A program made the translations under genes and the position numbers. A stretch of DNA of 64,000 nt from CAZFHZ01 sp964519015 (GTDB lineage: Bacteria > Blakebacterota > Blakebacteria > Blakebacterales > CAYUVJ01): contig CAZFHZ010000006.1 in the NCBI GenBank assembly GCA_964519015.1, positions 1 through 64,000 on the forward strand, written 5' to 3'. Shown piece after piece: positions 24,371-32,837 of this stretch. The notes under the pieces are model-generated. The model had not been told where the DNA came from. It searched no databases and saw only the letters and a program-made list of their open reading frames with translations. Within the stretch, counting starts at the first letter, position 1. Each line of letters begins with the position of its first letter.

Positions 24371-25051
24371 GTGCGCACAGGCGAACCCGCACCCTCGACC
24401 GGCGGCCTCCGGCTGCCGGCCACCGATCTCGCGCTCTTCGCCGCCACCCTGCTGCTGGCGGCGCTCCAGCGCTGGTCGGTCACCGACCTGGTCTGGGGTC
24501 TCTGGGTCTCCAGCCTGCTGGTCGGCTACACCCTGATCGTCACCTACGCCCTGGCGCTCCCCTTCCAGGTCGAAGGGGACCACCGGCTCCCCCGCGCCCT
24601 GCTGGCGATCTTCAACTCCCTCTTCCTGCTCGCCTTCTTCACCCTCCACTTCGGCGGGTTCCATTTCGTCCACAGCATCTTCCTGAACGCCTTCTTCCCC
24701 CTGACCGGGGCGGACGTATTCGGGACCAGCCCTCCGGAGACCGCCGGCTGGTGGCTCTCATTGATCGGAGAGGCTCTGCGGCGTTACTGGCCCTTCGTGC
24801 TCTTCAGCGCCCTCTCGGCCCGCGAGGCCTTCCGGCGGGCGGGGAGTGGTTCGGACGACACCCCCTTGATGGCTCCGTACAAGAACGTGGTCCGGATGCA
24901 TCTGATGATCTTCGTCTTCGCCTTCCTCTCGATCACCGGGTTGGAGGGCTGGGGACTCTGGATCCTGCTCTGCTTCTACTTCTTCCCCCTCGGAGCGCTG
25001 CTGCGCACCCTGCGCGGCCGCCCGGGGAGAACGACCGAGGTGCCCTCATGA
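24371..25051 (+). CDS. multi-pass membrane protein, DUF6498-like
   Basis: A 226-residue integral membrane protein with about five hydrophobic helices, including LALFAATLLLAALQRW, LVGYTLIVTYALALPF, LLAIFNSLFLLAFFTLHFGGFHFVH and MIFVFAFLSITGLEGWG. The HxGxFHFVHxxFL element and overall layout resemble DUF6498 proteins; function unknown. The GTG start at 24371 follows a TTCAAC-17-TAGGCT promoter-like pair that ends ten bases earlier, so the message may be nearly leaderless. The stop overlaps the serine hydrolase ATG by four bases. It is divergent from the alpha/beta hydrolase. Confidence 0.7.
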   Translation: MRTGEPAPSTGGLRLPATDLALFAATLLLAALQRWSVTDLVWGLWVSSLLVGYTLIVTYALALPFQVEGDHRLPRALLAIFNSLFLLAFFTLHFGGFHFVHSIFLNAFFPLTGADVFGTSPPETAGWWLSLIGEALRRYWPFVLFSALSAREAFRRAGSGSDDTPLMAPYKNVVRMHLMIFVFAFLSITGLEGWGLWILLCFYFFPLGALLRTLRGRPGRTTEVPS

Positions 25052-26199
25052 CGCTCTCTCTTTCCTTTCGTCGTCGGTCGGCCGTGCGGCTGGCGGCCGC
25101 TCTGCTCACCCTGGCCCCGGCGATCCTTACCCCCGTCCACGCCCAGACCGGGGCCGTGCTCGACTCGGTACGCGCCTTCGTCCAGGCCGAGGTGGCCCGT
25201 CAGGGCCTGCCCGGGCTCTCCATCGCCGTGGTCGTGGACGACCAGCTGGTCTGGTCGCAGGGGTTCGGTTTCGCCGATCTGGAGTCGGGGGACCGGGCCA
25301 CCGGTTCGACCTTCTACCGCATCGGCAGCGTCTCCAAGCCGGTGGTGGGGACCGCCCTGATGCAGCTGGTGGAACAGGGACGGGTCGACCTGGATGCGGA
25401 CATCCGGACCTACATCCCGCAGTGGCCGGCCAAGCCGTGGCCGATCACCGTGCGCCACCTGGTCACCCACACCTCGGGCATCCGGCACTACCGGGGGGAT
25501 GAGTTCAACAGCATGGTCCGTTACGACGACCTGGTCGCCCCGCTCGACATCTTCAAGGACGACCCGCTCCTCTTCGAGCCCGGCACCCGCTTCTCCTACA
25601 GCACCTACGGCTTCAACCTGGTAGCCAACATCGTCGAGAACGTCAGCGGACTGCCGATCGAGGTCTACATGCACCGGTACGTGTTCGAGCCGGCCTGGAT
25701 GAACGACACCGGTATGGAGGACAAGGTGGAGATCCAGGCCGGGCGGGCGGCCTACTACGACCGGGACCGGGAGGGCCGGCTGGTCAACTCCCCCTATGCC
25801 GACCTGTCCAACAAGTACGCGGGCGGGGGGATCACCTCGACCGTGGAGGACCTCTGCCGCCTCCATATCGCCTATGCCCGCGGCCGGATGATGAAGCCGG
25901 AGACCGAGGCGCTGATGTACACCAACCAGCTGCTCAAGGACGGGAGCCTGGGTGGTTACGGTCTGTGCTGGCGGGTTGAGCAGGCCCGGTTCCCCGACGG
26001 CGGGAGTGCCCGGCTGGTCAGCCACTCCGGGGGGAGCATGGGGCATACCACCCTCTTCCACCGCTTCCCCGACCAGGGTTTCGCGGTGGCCATCATCTCC
26101 AACGTGCAGGGGGGGGTCAACCTGGGCCGCATCATGACCGGGGTGACCGCTCTCTTCCGGCAGGCCGGCGCTTTCGAGCACGCCCGGAGGCGGCCGTGA
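25048..26199 (+). CDS. secreted serine hydrolase, class C beta-lactamase family
   Basis: A 383-residue protein with a signal peptide (cleavage near PVHA-QTG, residue 31). The penicillin-binding fold shows SVSK (SxxK nucleophile, about residue 95), YSTYGFN (YxN) and a late HSGGS motif. The RHLVTHTSGIRHY element is typical of the beta-lactamase/D-aminopeptidase/esterase EstB branch rather than true AmpC. Likely a periplasmic esterase or peptidase. Coupled by 4-base overlaps to the membrane protein before and the NTF2-like lipoprotein after. Confidence 0.9.
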   Translation: MTLSLSFRRRSAVRLAAALLTLAPAILTPVHAQTGAVLDSVRAFVQAEVARQGLPGLSIAVVVDDQLVWSQGFGFADLESGDRATGSTFYRIGSVSKPVVGTALMQLVEQGRVDLDADIRTYIPQWPAKPWPITVRHLVTHTSGIRHYRGDEFNSMVRYDDLVAPLDIFKDDPLLFEPGTRFSYSTYGFNLVANIVENVSGLPIEVYMHRYVFEPAWMNDTGMEDKVEIQAGRAAYYDRDREGRLVNSPYADLSNKYAGGGITSTVEDLCRLHIAYARGRMMKPETEALMYTNQLLKDGSLGGYGLCWRVEQARFPDGGSARLVSHSGGSMGHTTLFHRFPDQGFAVAIISNVQGGVNLGRIMTGVTALFRQAGAFEHARRRP

Positions 26200-26690
26200 G
26201 GGCCGCCCTGCGGCTGGCGCTCTTGGGGGTAGTGGCGACCGCCGGCTGTGGGCGCGCCCCGGCGGTGGACACCACGGCCGCCGAGGAAACGGTCGTGACC
26301 GAGGTGTCCGGGTTGATCGAGGCCCAGGTGGCCGCCTGGAACCAGGGGGACCTGGAGGGGTTCACCTCCCTCTACGACGAGGCCTGCACCTTCCTGGCCC
26401 CGACCGGCCTGACCCGCGGCCGGACGGGCGTGCTCGAGCGCTACCGGACGCGTTATCCCGATCGGGCCGCGATGGGAGAGCTGGCCATCGAGCTGGTCGA
26501 GCTGCGTCCGGCGACTTTGACCGTGGAATGCCTGCTGGGAGTGGTCCGAGCCGAGCATATCGCCGGAGTGACGGTGGCCGGCCGCTGGAGCCTGACCTGG
26601 CCCGACCGGCCGGCCGCCTCCGGACTCACCCTGATCGTCTTCCGGCGCACCCCCCAGGGGTGGCGGATCGTCCAGGATGCCTCGATGTGA
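26196..26690 (+). CDS. NTF2-like (SnoaL/DUF4440) lipoprotein
   Basis: A 164-residue protein. The N-terminus RLALLGVVATAGC is a lipoprotein signal with Cys near residue 18. The mature part has the NTF2-like cone fold pattern: LIEAQVAAWNQGDLEGFTSL, then FLAPTGLTRGRTGVLERYR, and strands ending WRIVQDASM. Fold members range from isomerases to pure ligand binders, so activity cannot be stated. The GTG start overlaps the serine hydrolase stop; it ends 10 bases from the convergent outer-membrane protein stop. Confidence 0.8.
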   Translation: MRAALRLALLGVVATAGCGRAPAVDTTAAEETVVTEVSGLIEAQVAAWNQGDLEGFTSLYDEACTFLAPTGLTRGRTGVLERYRTRYPDRAAMGELAIELVELRPATLTVECLLGVVRAEHIAGVTVAGRWSLTWPDRPAASGLTLIVFRRTPQGWRIVQDASM

Positions 26691-26700
26691 GCTCTCCTTC

Positions 26701-27462
26701 TCAGAAAGAGAAGCTCACCCCCAGGAAGAAGTTGAGGAAGTCGGTGTGGGAGCGGTCGATGTCGAAGACGACCGTGCCGTTCTCCAGCCGGTCGATCGAG
26801 CCCTTCTTCAGGTAGTCGGCCTCCGAGCCGAGCAGGTAGCCCAGCCGCAGGTCGAGCATGACCTTACCGACCCCCTGGCCGTTCTGCCGGCGCCGTTCGG
26901 TGCCGTCCCAGAGCAGGATGGCCACGCCCATCCGGCCGCCGTAGCTCAAAGCGAAATCGTCCAGGTTGGTCGAACTGGCGAGCGGTTCCTGGTCGTCGCT
27001 CCAGTTCAGGCTCCGGATGCTCGTCTCGGTCCAGAAGTACTTGAAACCGAACAACCCGTCCAGGTAGGGGCGGACGTCTCCCTCCGGAGGTTGCAGGCGC
27101 ATCATCAGGTGGCCGAGGAAGATGTTGTTGCTGGTGGTCACCCGCACGGTCACATCGGGAATGGTCAGGCTGAAGGGTTCGGTCCGGGCCTCGTGGCCGT
27201 AGATCATGAAACCCAGGTCGAGTCCCAGCACCAGGGGGGAGCCGGCCACCCGGACACCGACGTTCCCACTCAGCCCGAGGCCGAGGTTGGGGACGTGGTC
27301 CCGGAACTCTCCCTGCGGGAAACCGAGAATCAGTCCGGCCCCGCCGGTAAAGGAGGAGGGCGGCTGGGCGGCGGCGGGCCGGGCCGGAAGGGTCCCGAGG
27401 ATCGACAGCAGGAGGGCCAGCGGGAGGATCGCGGTCCGGGATCGACAGGATGAGGCGGTCAT
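26701..27462 (-). CDS. outer-membrane beta-barrel protein
   Basis: A 253-residue protein with a signal peptide ending near ARPAAA-QPP and a strand-rich body rich in alternating hydrophobic residues and glycine. The last residues are FFLGVSFSF, with a terminal Phe as required for BAM-dependent insertion. The ATG at 27462 has GGGAGTGGAG just upstream. The 106 bases before it up to the phosphatase gene are relatively AT-rich and include TATGTT and TAGAAT, either of which could be a -10 element. Ligand or function unknown. Confidence 0.75.
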   Translation of the reverse strand: MTASSCRSRTAILPLALLLSILGTLPARPAAAQPPSSFTGGAGLILGFPQGEFRDHVPNLGLGLSGNVGVRVAGSPLVLGLDLGFMIYGHEARTEPFSLTIPDVTVRVTTSNNIFLGHLMMRLQPPEGDVRPYLDGLFGFKYFWTETSIRSLNWSDDQEPLASSTNLDDFALSYGGRMGVAILLWDGTERRRQNGQGVGKVMLDLRLGYLLGSEADYLKKGSIDRLENGTVVFDIDRSHTDFLNFFLGVSFSF

Positions 27463-27568
27463 GGTCTCCACTCCCTCGCAGTCGGAGCGGCCGCACGCCC
27501 CCTCTCCGGCGATCGGCTGCGTGATTCTACTCTTAACATACGCAGGAAAGGGCGGTTTTGTCGCACGT

Positions 27569-28645
27569 TCAGTGCCGGACCGCGGCCAGCAGGAGCCGCC
27601 CGATCTCTTCGTTGGTGTGGATCCCGGCGAAGCGTTCCGACCCCGGGCCGATCGCGAAGAGGGGTACCAGGGCGGCGGTGTGACCGCCGGTCACATACCC
27701 CGCCACCGGGCGTCCACCACGGCCCGCCACCACGGCCAGGCCGCCGGTTTCATGGTCGGCCGTGACCACCACCAGCAGGTCGGGGCGGCCTTGGCGGAAG
27801 GCCAGGGCCCGGGCCACCGCCCGGTCGAAGTCGACCACCTCGGCGGCGACCGCTTCGAGCGGCTCGTGATCGTGGGCCCGCCAGTCGGGCTGGGAGCCTT
27901 CCACCATCAGGAAGAAACCATCCGGGTCGTGATCGAGCACCGCCAGGGCGGCGGCGGTCATCTCCGGGAGGGTCGGCTCCCGGGTCGGAGCGGATTCCGG
28001 ATGTTCGACCGCGAAGAGCCCGAGCAGCCGGTCGGTCCCGGCCAGGTCGAGCCCCCGCAGACCCGGGGCATCCGAGACGAAGCGGTGGGTCCGGCGCAGG
28101 GGGGCGAGCAGGTCGCGGCCGTCCCGGCGCCGGCTGCCCTCGAACCAGCGCAGCCCACCCCCGAGCAGCACCTCGATGCCCGCCCCGGCCATCTGGACGG
28201 CGATCTCGGCCTCCTCGTTCCGGTCGGTCACATGGGCGGCGAAGGCGGCCGGGGTGGCGTGGGTCAGGCTGCAGGTGACGACCAGGCCGGTGGCCAGGCC
28301 GCGCCTCTCGGCCACCTCCAGCACCGTCTCCAGCGACCGGCCCTGGTTGTCGATGGAGATCCGGCCGTTGCGGGTGCGATGCCCGGTGGCCAGGGCGCTC
28401 GCCGCGGCGGCCGAGTCGGTCACCAGGTCGGGGTCGGCGCGGGTGTCGACCAGTCCGACCACCGGCAGGCGCCCGACCGCCAGCGAATCGGCGACCAGGA
28501 GGGCGGCGGTCCAGTGGGCCGTGCCCACCCCATCGCCGATGAAGAAGACCACCCGGACGGGAGCGGGAGCGGCGGCTGCGCCGCAGCCGGTCAGCCCGAG
28601 CAGGATGAGGCCGGCCGGCAGGAGACGGGCTCGGAGGAATCTCAT
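27569..28645 (-). CDS. alkaline phosphatase family lipoprotein
   Basis: A 358-residue PhoA-family metal-dependent phosphomonoesterase. A lipobox signal (LILLGLTGC) precedes the mature domain. Landmarks are FFIGDGVG (first metal Asp), VTDSAAAASALATGHR (nucleophile Ser), VEGSQPDWRAHDH (metal ligands), TADHETGGL and GGHTAALVPLFAIGPGSERF. It is shorter than E. coli PhoA (about 450) but near the size of compact homologs. The ATG at 28645 lacks a Shine-Dalgarno; TATCCT lies nine bases upstream. Expected to release phosphate from organic esters in the periplasm. Confidence 0.9.
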   Translation of the reverse strand: MRFLRARLLPAGLILLGLTGCGAAAAPAPVRVVFFIGDGVGTAHWTAALLVADSLAVGRLPVVGLVDTRADPDLVTDSAAAASALATGHRTRNGRISIDNQGRSLETVLEVAERRGLATGLVVTCSLTHATPAAFAAHVTDRNEEAEIAVQMAGAGIEVLLGGGLRWFEGSRRRDGRDLLAPLRRTHRFVSDAPGLRGLDLAGTDRLLGLFAVEHPESAPTREPTLPEMTAAALAVLDHDPDGFFLMVEGSQPDWRAHDHEPLEAVAAEVVDFDRAVARALAFRQGRPDLLVVVTADHETGGLAVVAGRGGRPVAGYVTGGHTAALVPLFAIGPGSERFAGIHTNEEIGRLLLAAVRH

Positions 28646-28692
28646 GGCGGAGGCAGGATAATCCGCCGGGCGGGCGGAGGGAACGCCGTTGT

Positions 28693-29631
28693 TCAGCCGA
28701 TCGGACCGAGGTTCCAGCCGAGGGCCAGCAGGTGACCGTCGCCGAGCAGTCCCCCCGGGCGCCAGACGTAACTGAGCCGCCACGGCCGGGTCTGCCAGGC
28801 CATCCCCACCGTCAGGTCGAAGGCGCCGGGACCGCCGGCCAGAGAGGCGTCCACTCCCCCCGTGTGGATCAGGCCCACGCGCAGGGCGGCCTGCGGATGG
28901 GGGCGCCATTCCCCCCCACTCCCCCAGACCACGACCCGGTCTCCGGCCCGGTAGAGCAATTCGGAGGAAACTTCCCACCGTCCGGAGGCGGGTGACCAGG
29001 CGCCCCCCGCCCGCAGCCGGACCGGCAGGTGCGTCCCTTCCCCGGAGGCGAAGGGGGAGAGCACCACTCCGGCGTTGGAGAGCCCGCCGCGCAGTTCGAG
29101 ACCGCCCAGCCGGTGCTTGACGGCCACCGCGCCGGTGAGGGCGAAGGCGCTGGCCTGGTCGATCCGGGAGACGGTCACGGTCGCCCCGGCGCCGATCCGG
29201 GTGCTCCCCTCCTCCAGCAGCGGGAGGGCCACCGAGAGGGCGGCATCACCCGGGGTGAAGCTGCCGCCGAATACCCCCAGCCGGTCGTCCAGGGCGGTTC
29301 GGCGCTGCTCCCCGTAGGTGAGGGTGCTGAGCAGCAGGGCCACCGGCCGGCTGCCCAGACGGAGACGGGCGGCCACCGCCGCCCACTCCAGTCCGAGGGC
29401 GTGGGTGCCGCCGGCCATCTCCACCGCCGGACCGGGACCGGAAACCACGGAAGGGTCGACGGCCAGTCCCAGCAGGTCACCCGCCAGGGCCTGCCCCCCC
29501 AGGGCGCTCCCCCGGGCCAGCAGCATCAGGTCGTGGAGGGGGATCGAGTTCTGGGCTCCGACCGGGGTGACCACCAGGGTGGCCGCCAGCAGCCCGAGGA
29601 GCGCGAGCCGATGCCGGCCGCCGCGGCTCAC
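28693..29631 (-). CDS. PorV/PorQ-like outer-membrane protein
   Basis: A 312-residue exported protein. The GTG start at 29631 overlaps the response regulator stop by four bases. A signal peptide (LALLGLLAATLVVTPVGA) is followed by a domain that opens like the PorV/UPF0164 group: AxGGQALAGDLLGLAVDPSVVSG, then many amphipathic strands with hairpin glycines (LTYGEQRRTALDDRLGVFGGSF). It ends with WNLGPIG. Members form FadL-like barrels; PorV shuttles type IX substrates, but no other type IX gene is here. Coupling to the two-component system suggests related regulation. Confidence 0.68.
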   Translation of the reverse strand: MSRGGRHRLALLGLLAATLVVTPVGAQNSIPLHDLMLLARGSALGGQALAGDLLGLAVDPSVVSGPGPAVEMAGGTHALGLEWAAVAARLRLGSRPVALLLSTLTYGEQRRTALDDRLGVFGGSFTPGDAALSVALPLLEEGSTRIGAGATVTVSRIDQASAFALTGAVAVKHRLGGLELRGGLSNAGVVLSPFASGEGTHLPVRLRAGGAWSPASGRWEVSSELLYRAGDRVVVWGSGGEWRPHPQAALRVGLIHTGGVDASLAGGPGAFDLTVGMAWQTRPWRLSYVWRPGGLLGDGHLLALGWNLGPIG

Positions 29632-30989
29632 AACCCGTACTGCCGGATCTTGTAGCGTAGTGCCCGGGTGGAGAGACCGAGCAGCTCGGCGGCCCGGGTC
29701 CGGTTGCCGCCGACGTTTTCCAGCACGCGCTCGAGGATTCTCCGTTCGGTCCGCTCGATCTGTTCCTTCAGGGTCATCCGTTCGACTTCGCTCTCCCCAC
29801 TCCCATCCTCCTCCCAGCCGCTCCGGCCCAGGATGTTCAGGTGTTCCTCCCCCAGCACATCCCCTTCGGCCAGCACCACCGCGTTCTCGATACAGTTCTC
29901 CAGTTCCCGTACGTTGCCCGGCCAGTCGTACTCCATCATGGCGTCGAGCGCACCCTGGGTGATCCGCTTCGGAGTCGCCGGGTTGCGTTCCGCCAGCCGG
30001 CGGATGAAGTGATCGATCAGGGCGGGGATGTCCTGTTTGCGCATACGCAGGGGGGGGATGTGGACCGGCACCACGTTGAGCCGGTAGTAGAGGTCTTCGC
30101 GGAAGAGGCCGTTGTCCACCATCTCCTTCAGATCCTGGTTGGTGGCCGCCACGATCCGCACATCCACCTCGATCCGGCGGTTGCTGCCGATCCGCTGGAA
30201 GGCATGCTCCTGCAGCACCCGCAGCAGCTTCCCCTGGAGGTCGGGCCCGAGCAGGCTGATCTCGTCCAGGAAGATGGTGCCGCCGTCGGCCGCCTCGAAC
30301 TTCCCCTTCTGCATCCGGTAGGCACCGGTGAAGGCCCCCTTCTCGTGTCCGAAGAGTTCCGACTCGATCAGGGTAGGGGGGATCGAGGCGCAGTTCACTT
30401 CGACCATCGGACTGCGGGAGCGGGGGCTGTTGTAATGGATGGCACGCGCGATCAGTTCCTTGCCGGTCCCCGATTCCCCCTGGATGATCACCGTGGCGTT
30501 GGTGGGGGCCACCTTCCTCACCTTGCGGAAGATGTCCTTCATCACCCCCGAGGCGCCGATGATGTTCTCGAAGGAGAAGCGCTCGGTGACGATGCCGCGC
30601 AGTTCCAGGTTCTCCAGGCGCAGGGCCCGCTGCTTGAGCGCCTTGTCGAGCACGACCAGCAGTTCTTCGATGTCGACCGGTTTGGTCAGGTAGTCGAAAA
30701 CCCCGTCCTTCATCGCCTGGACGGCCGTCTCCACCGTTCCGAAAGCGGTCATGACGATGACCTGCGTCTCGGGCCACGATTCCCGAACCCGCCGGGAGAG
30801 TTCAAGCCCCGAGAGACCGGGCATCTTGAGGTCGGTCAGCAGCACCTCCACATCACCGTGGTCGCCCATCAGGGCGAACGCCTCCTGCCCATCGGGCGCC
30901 GTCAGGACCGTATGCCCCTGCCGGGAGACGATGGTGTTCAGCCCCTGCAGCGTGTTGATGTCGTCTTCCGCGATCAGGATCTTGGCCAT
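29628..30989 (-). CDS. sigma-54-dependent NtrC-family response regulator
   Basis: A 453-residue regulator with the full three-domain layout. Receiver (1-120): acidic pair EDD at 8-10, phospho-acceptor Asp53 in LLTDLKMPG, Lys in YLTKPVD. AAA+ domain (about 145-375): GESGTGKE Walker A, GAFTGA sigma-54 contact loop intact, FLDEISLLG Walker B, and R-finger region FREDLYYRLNVV. C-terminal Fis-type helix-turn-helix: GNRTRAAELLGLSTRALRYKIRQYGL. It is 12 bases downstream of the histidine kinase and overlaps the PorV-like gene, so kinase and regulator form a pair. Target promoters unknown. Confidence 0.96.
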   Translation of the reverse strand: MAKILIAEDDINTLQGLNTIVSRQGHTVLTAPDGQEAFALMGDHGDVEVLLTDLKMPGLSGLELSRRVRESWPETQVIVMTAFGTVETAVQAMKDGVFDYLTKPVDIEELLVVLDKALKQRALRLENLELRGIVTERFSFENIIGASGVMKDIFRKVRKVAPTNATVIIQGESGTGKELIARAIHYNSPRSRSPMVEVNCASIPPTLIESELFGHEKGAFTGAYRMQKGKFEAADGGTIFLDEISLLGPDLQGKLLRVLQEHAFQRIGSNRRIEVDVRIVAATNQDLKEMVDNGLFREDLYYRLNVVPVHIPPLRMRKQDIPALIDHFIRRLAERNPATPKRITQGALDAMMEYDWPGNVRELENCIENAVVLAEGDVLGEEHLNILGRSGWEEDGSGESEVERMTLKEQIERTERRILERVLENVGGNRTRAAELLGLSTRALRYKIRQYGL

Positions 30990-31001
30990 GACGCTCCCAG
31001 C

Positions 31002-32837
31002 TCACTCGGTAAGGTTGCCGCCCACCCCCGCGGGGATCGGCGGTTCCTTGGGCAGGGCCACGGTGACCGTGGTCCCCCGCCCCTTCTCACTGTCGATCGA
31101 GATCCTGCCCCCATGCTCCTCCACGATCCGCTGGGCGACGGAGAGACCGAGGCCCGAACCGGCGTCCCGGGTCGTGAAGTAGTAATCGAAAATCCGCGAC
31201 AGGGTCTCCCGGTCGATCCCCTCCCCCGTGTCGCTGACCTGCACGACCACCCCCCCGCCCCGTTCCTCCCAGCGTCCGGTATGGAGGGTGAGTTCCCCCC
31301 CCTGCGGCATTGCCTGGAGGGCGTTGAGGATCAGGTTGAGGAAGACCTGGGTGACCCGGTTCCGGTCGACCGCCACCGGAGCCAGTTCCGGGGCGAGGCG
31401 CAGGTGGACCCGCACCCCCTGCCGTTCCGCGGTTTCCCTCTGCAGATGGACGATGTCGCTCACCAGGGCGTTCACGTCGGTGGGCTCGGGGGAGAGCACG
31501 GGGGGACGGGAGATGGTCTGGAACTCCCGGACCAGGTTCTCGAGACGGCGGATCTCCCCCGAGATCACGTTCAGGTAGGCCTGCTCCTCCTCCCCGACCC
31601 GCTCCCTCAACAGATGCAGGTTGATCTGCATGGCGTTCAGCGGATTGCGGATCTCGTGGGCCACGACCGAGGAGAACTTGGCCAGGGTGTCGAGGTGTTC
31701 CACCCGGCGGAGCCGCTCCTGGATCCGGCTGAGCTGTTCGACCATCAGGTTGAACTCGGTCGCCAGGGTGCCCATCTCGTCCCGGCCCACCACCGGGATC
31801 TTCTGGGCCAGGTCGCCGCGGCTCAACCGGTTCGCCCCCTCCACCAGGGCCCCCATCGGGCGGATAAGCCGGCGGGTGTAGATGAGGGTGGAGATGAGGG
31901 CCAGGGCCATGCCGGCGCCCACCACCGCCAGGATCTGCCATCGCATGGTGTTGACCGTGGCCTCCAGCTCCGCGACCGGCCGGTGGATTACCAGCGCCCA
32001 GGGACTCTGCCCGGTCAGCTGGTTCTGGAGGGTCAGGGAGACGGCGCTCATCGGCTCCCCCCCGGGGGAGGCGACCTCCGAGCGTACCTGCCCCGGCCGA
32101 TTGAGCAGTGCCTGGCGGACCGACTCCAGGCGGGACCAGTTCGTCCCGGCGTAGACGATCGACCGGTCAGGATGGGCGACCACCAGGCCCTGCTCGTTGG
32201 TCAGGAAGGCGCTGCCGCGCTCCCCCACCCGGATGTCGTCGATCACATCCCAGATCGCCTTGACGTCCACCTCCGCGATGAGCACCCCGATCAGGTCCCC
32301 CAGCGGGGTCCGGAGCGGAGCGGCGGTCAGCACGGTGGGGGGTTCGTCCTGCCGGGGAAGCCGGGGGAGGGAGACGGTCTTCTCGTCCGCCATCACCATC
32401 CCCCAGATCTCGACGCCGTCGGGGGGAAGGCTGTTCGGTCGGGTGAAATCAGTGGTGGCCACCAGCGCGGCGGTGGTGTCCGCCGCGTAGAGGTGACGGA
32501 AGGGGGTGGTCCCCTCACTGCTCTTAGTCTGGTTGAGGAAGCGGTCGGAGAGGGTGGGATCGAGATAGAGCTGTTCAAGGGCGAGGGCGATGATCCGGAG
32601 CTGCTCCTCGATCCCGGCGGCGAACTCGTTGATCTGTCCCTTCGCCTGGTTGGCCAGCTCGGCGTTGTCCTTGTACTGGGTGTCGAGGATGGTCCGCCGC
32701 GCGATACTCACCAGCAGCAGTCCGAGGACGGCGATCGGCACCGTCACCAGCACCATGTGGTGGAGGAAGAGCCGGCGGAAGAGCCCCCCGACCAGGGGGA
32801 GGCGCTGCCCGAAGGGGTCGGCCCGGCGGCTCTTCAT
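31002..32837 (-). CDS. membrane sensor histidine kinase (dCache-HAMP-HisKA-HATPase)
   Basis: A 611-residue kinase. TM1 (about 20-42, MVLVTVPIAVLGLLLVSIA), an extracytoplasmic double-Cache-type sensor (about 45-300; AADTTAALVATTDF and GSAFLTNEQGLVVAHPD are typical PAS/Cache strands), TM2 (about 303-325), HAMP, then HisKA with phospho-His in VVAHEIRNPLNAM and HATPase boxes VFLNLILNALQAMP, VSDTGEGID and GSGLGLSV. The ATG at 32837 overlaps the solute-binding protein stop by four bases; an ATG 12 bases upstream is less likely. The partner is the adjacent NtrC-type regulator. Confidence 0.95.
   Translation of the reverse strand: MKSRRADPFGQRLPLVGGLFRRLFLHHMVLVTVPIAVLGLLLVSIARRTILDTQYKDNAELANQAKGQINEFAAGIEEQLRIIALALEQLYLDPTLSDRFLNQTKSSEGTTPFRHLYAADTTAALVATTDFTRPNSLPPDGVEIWGMVMADEKTVSLPRLPRQDEPPTVLTAAPLRTPLGDLIGVLIAEVDVKAIWDVIDDIRVGERGSAFLTNEQGLVVAHPDRSIVYAGTNWSRLESVRQALLNRPGQVRSEVASPGGEPMSAVSLTLQNQLTGQSPWALVIHRPVAELEATVNTMRWQILAVVGAGMALALISTLIYTRRLIRPMGALVEGANRLSRGDLAQKIPVVGRDEMGTLATEFNLMVEQLSRIQERLRRVEHLDTLAKFSSVVAHEIRNPLNAMQINLHLLRERVGEEEQAYLNVISGEIRRLENLVREFQTISRPPVLSPEPTDVNALVSDIVHLQRETAERQGVRVHLRLAPELAPVAVDRNRVTQVFLNLILNALQAMPQGGELTLHTGRWEERGGGVVVQVSDTGEGIDRETLSRIFDYYFTTRDAGSGLGLSVAQRIVEEHGGRISIDSEKGRGTTVTVALPKEPPIPAGVGGNLTE

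Noticed and set aside
26687..26718. Inverted repeat GTGAGC / GCTCAC with inner TTCTC / GAGAA at the junction of two convergent genes, possible bidirectional terminator
   Set aside because: Large asymmetric bulge, no T-tract on either side, and most of it codes for the C-terminus of the outer-membrane protein.
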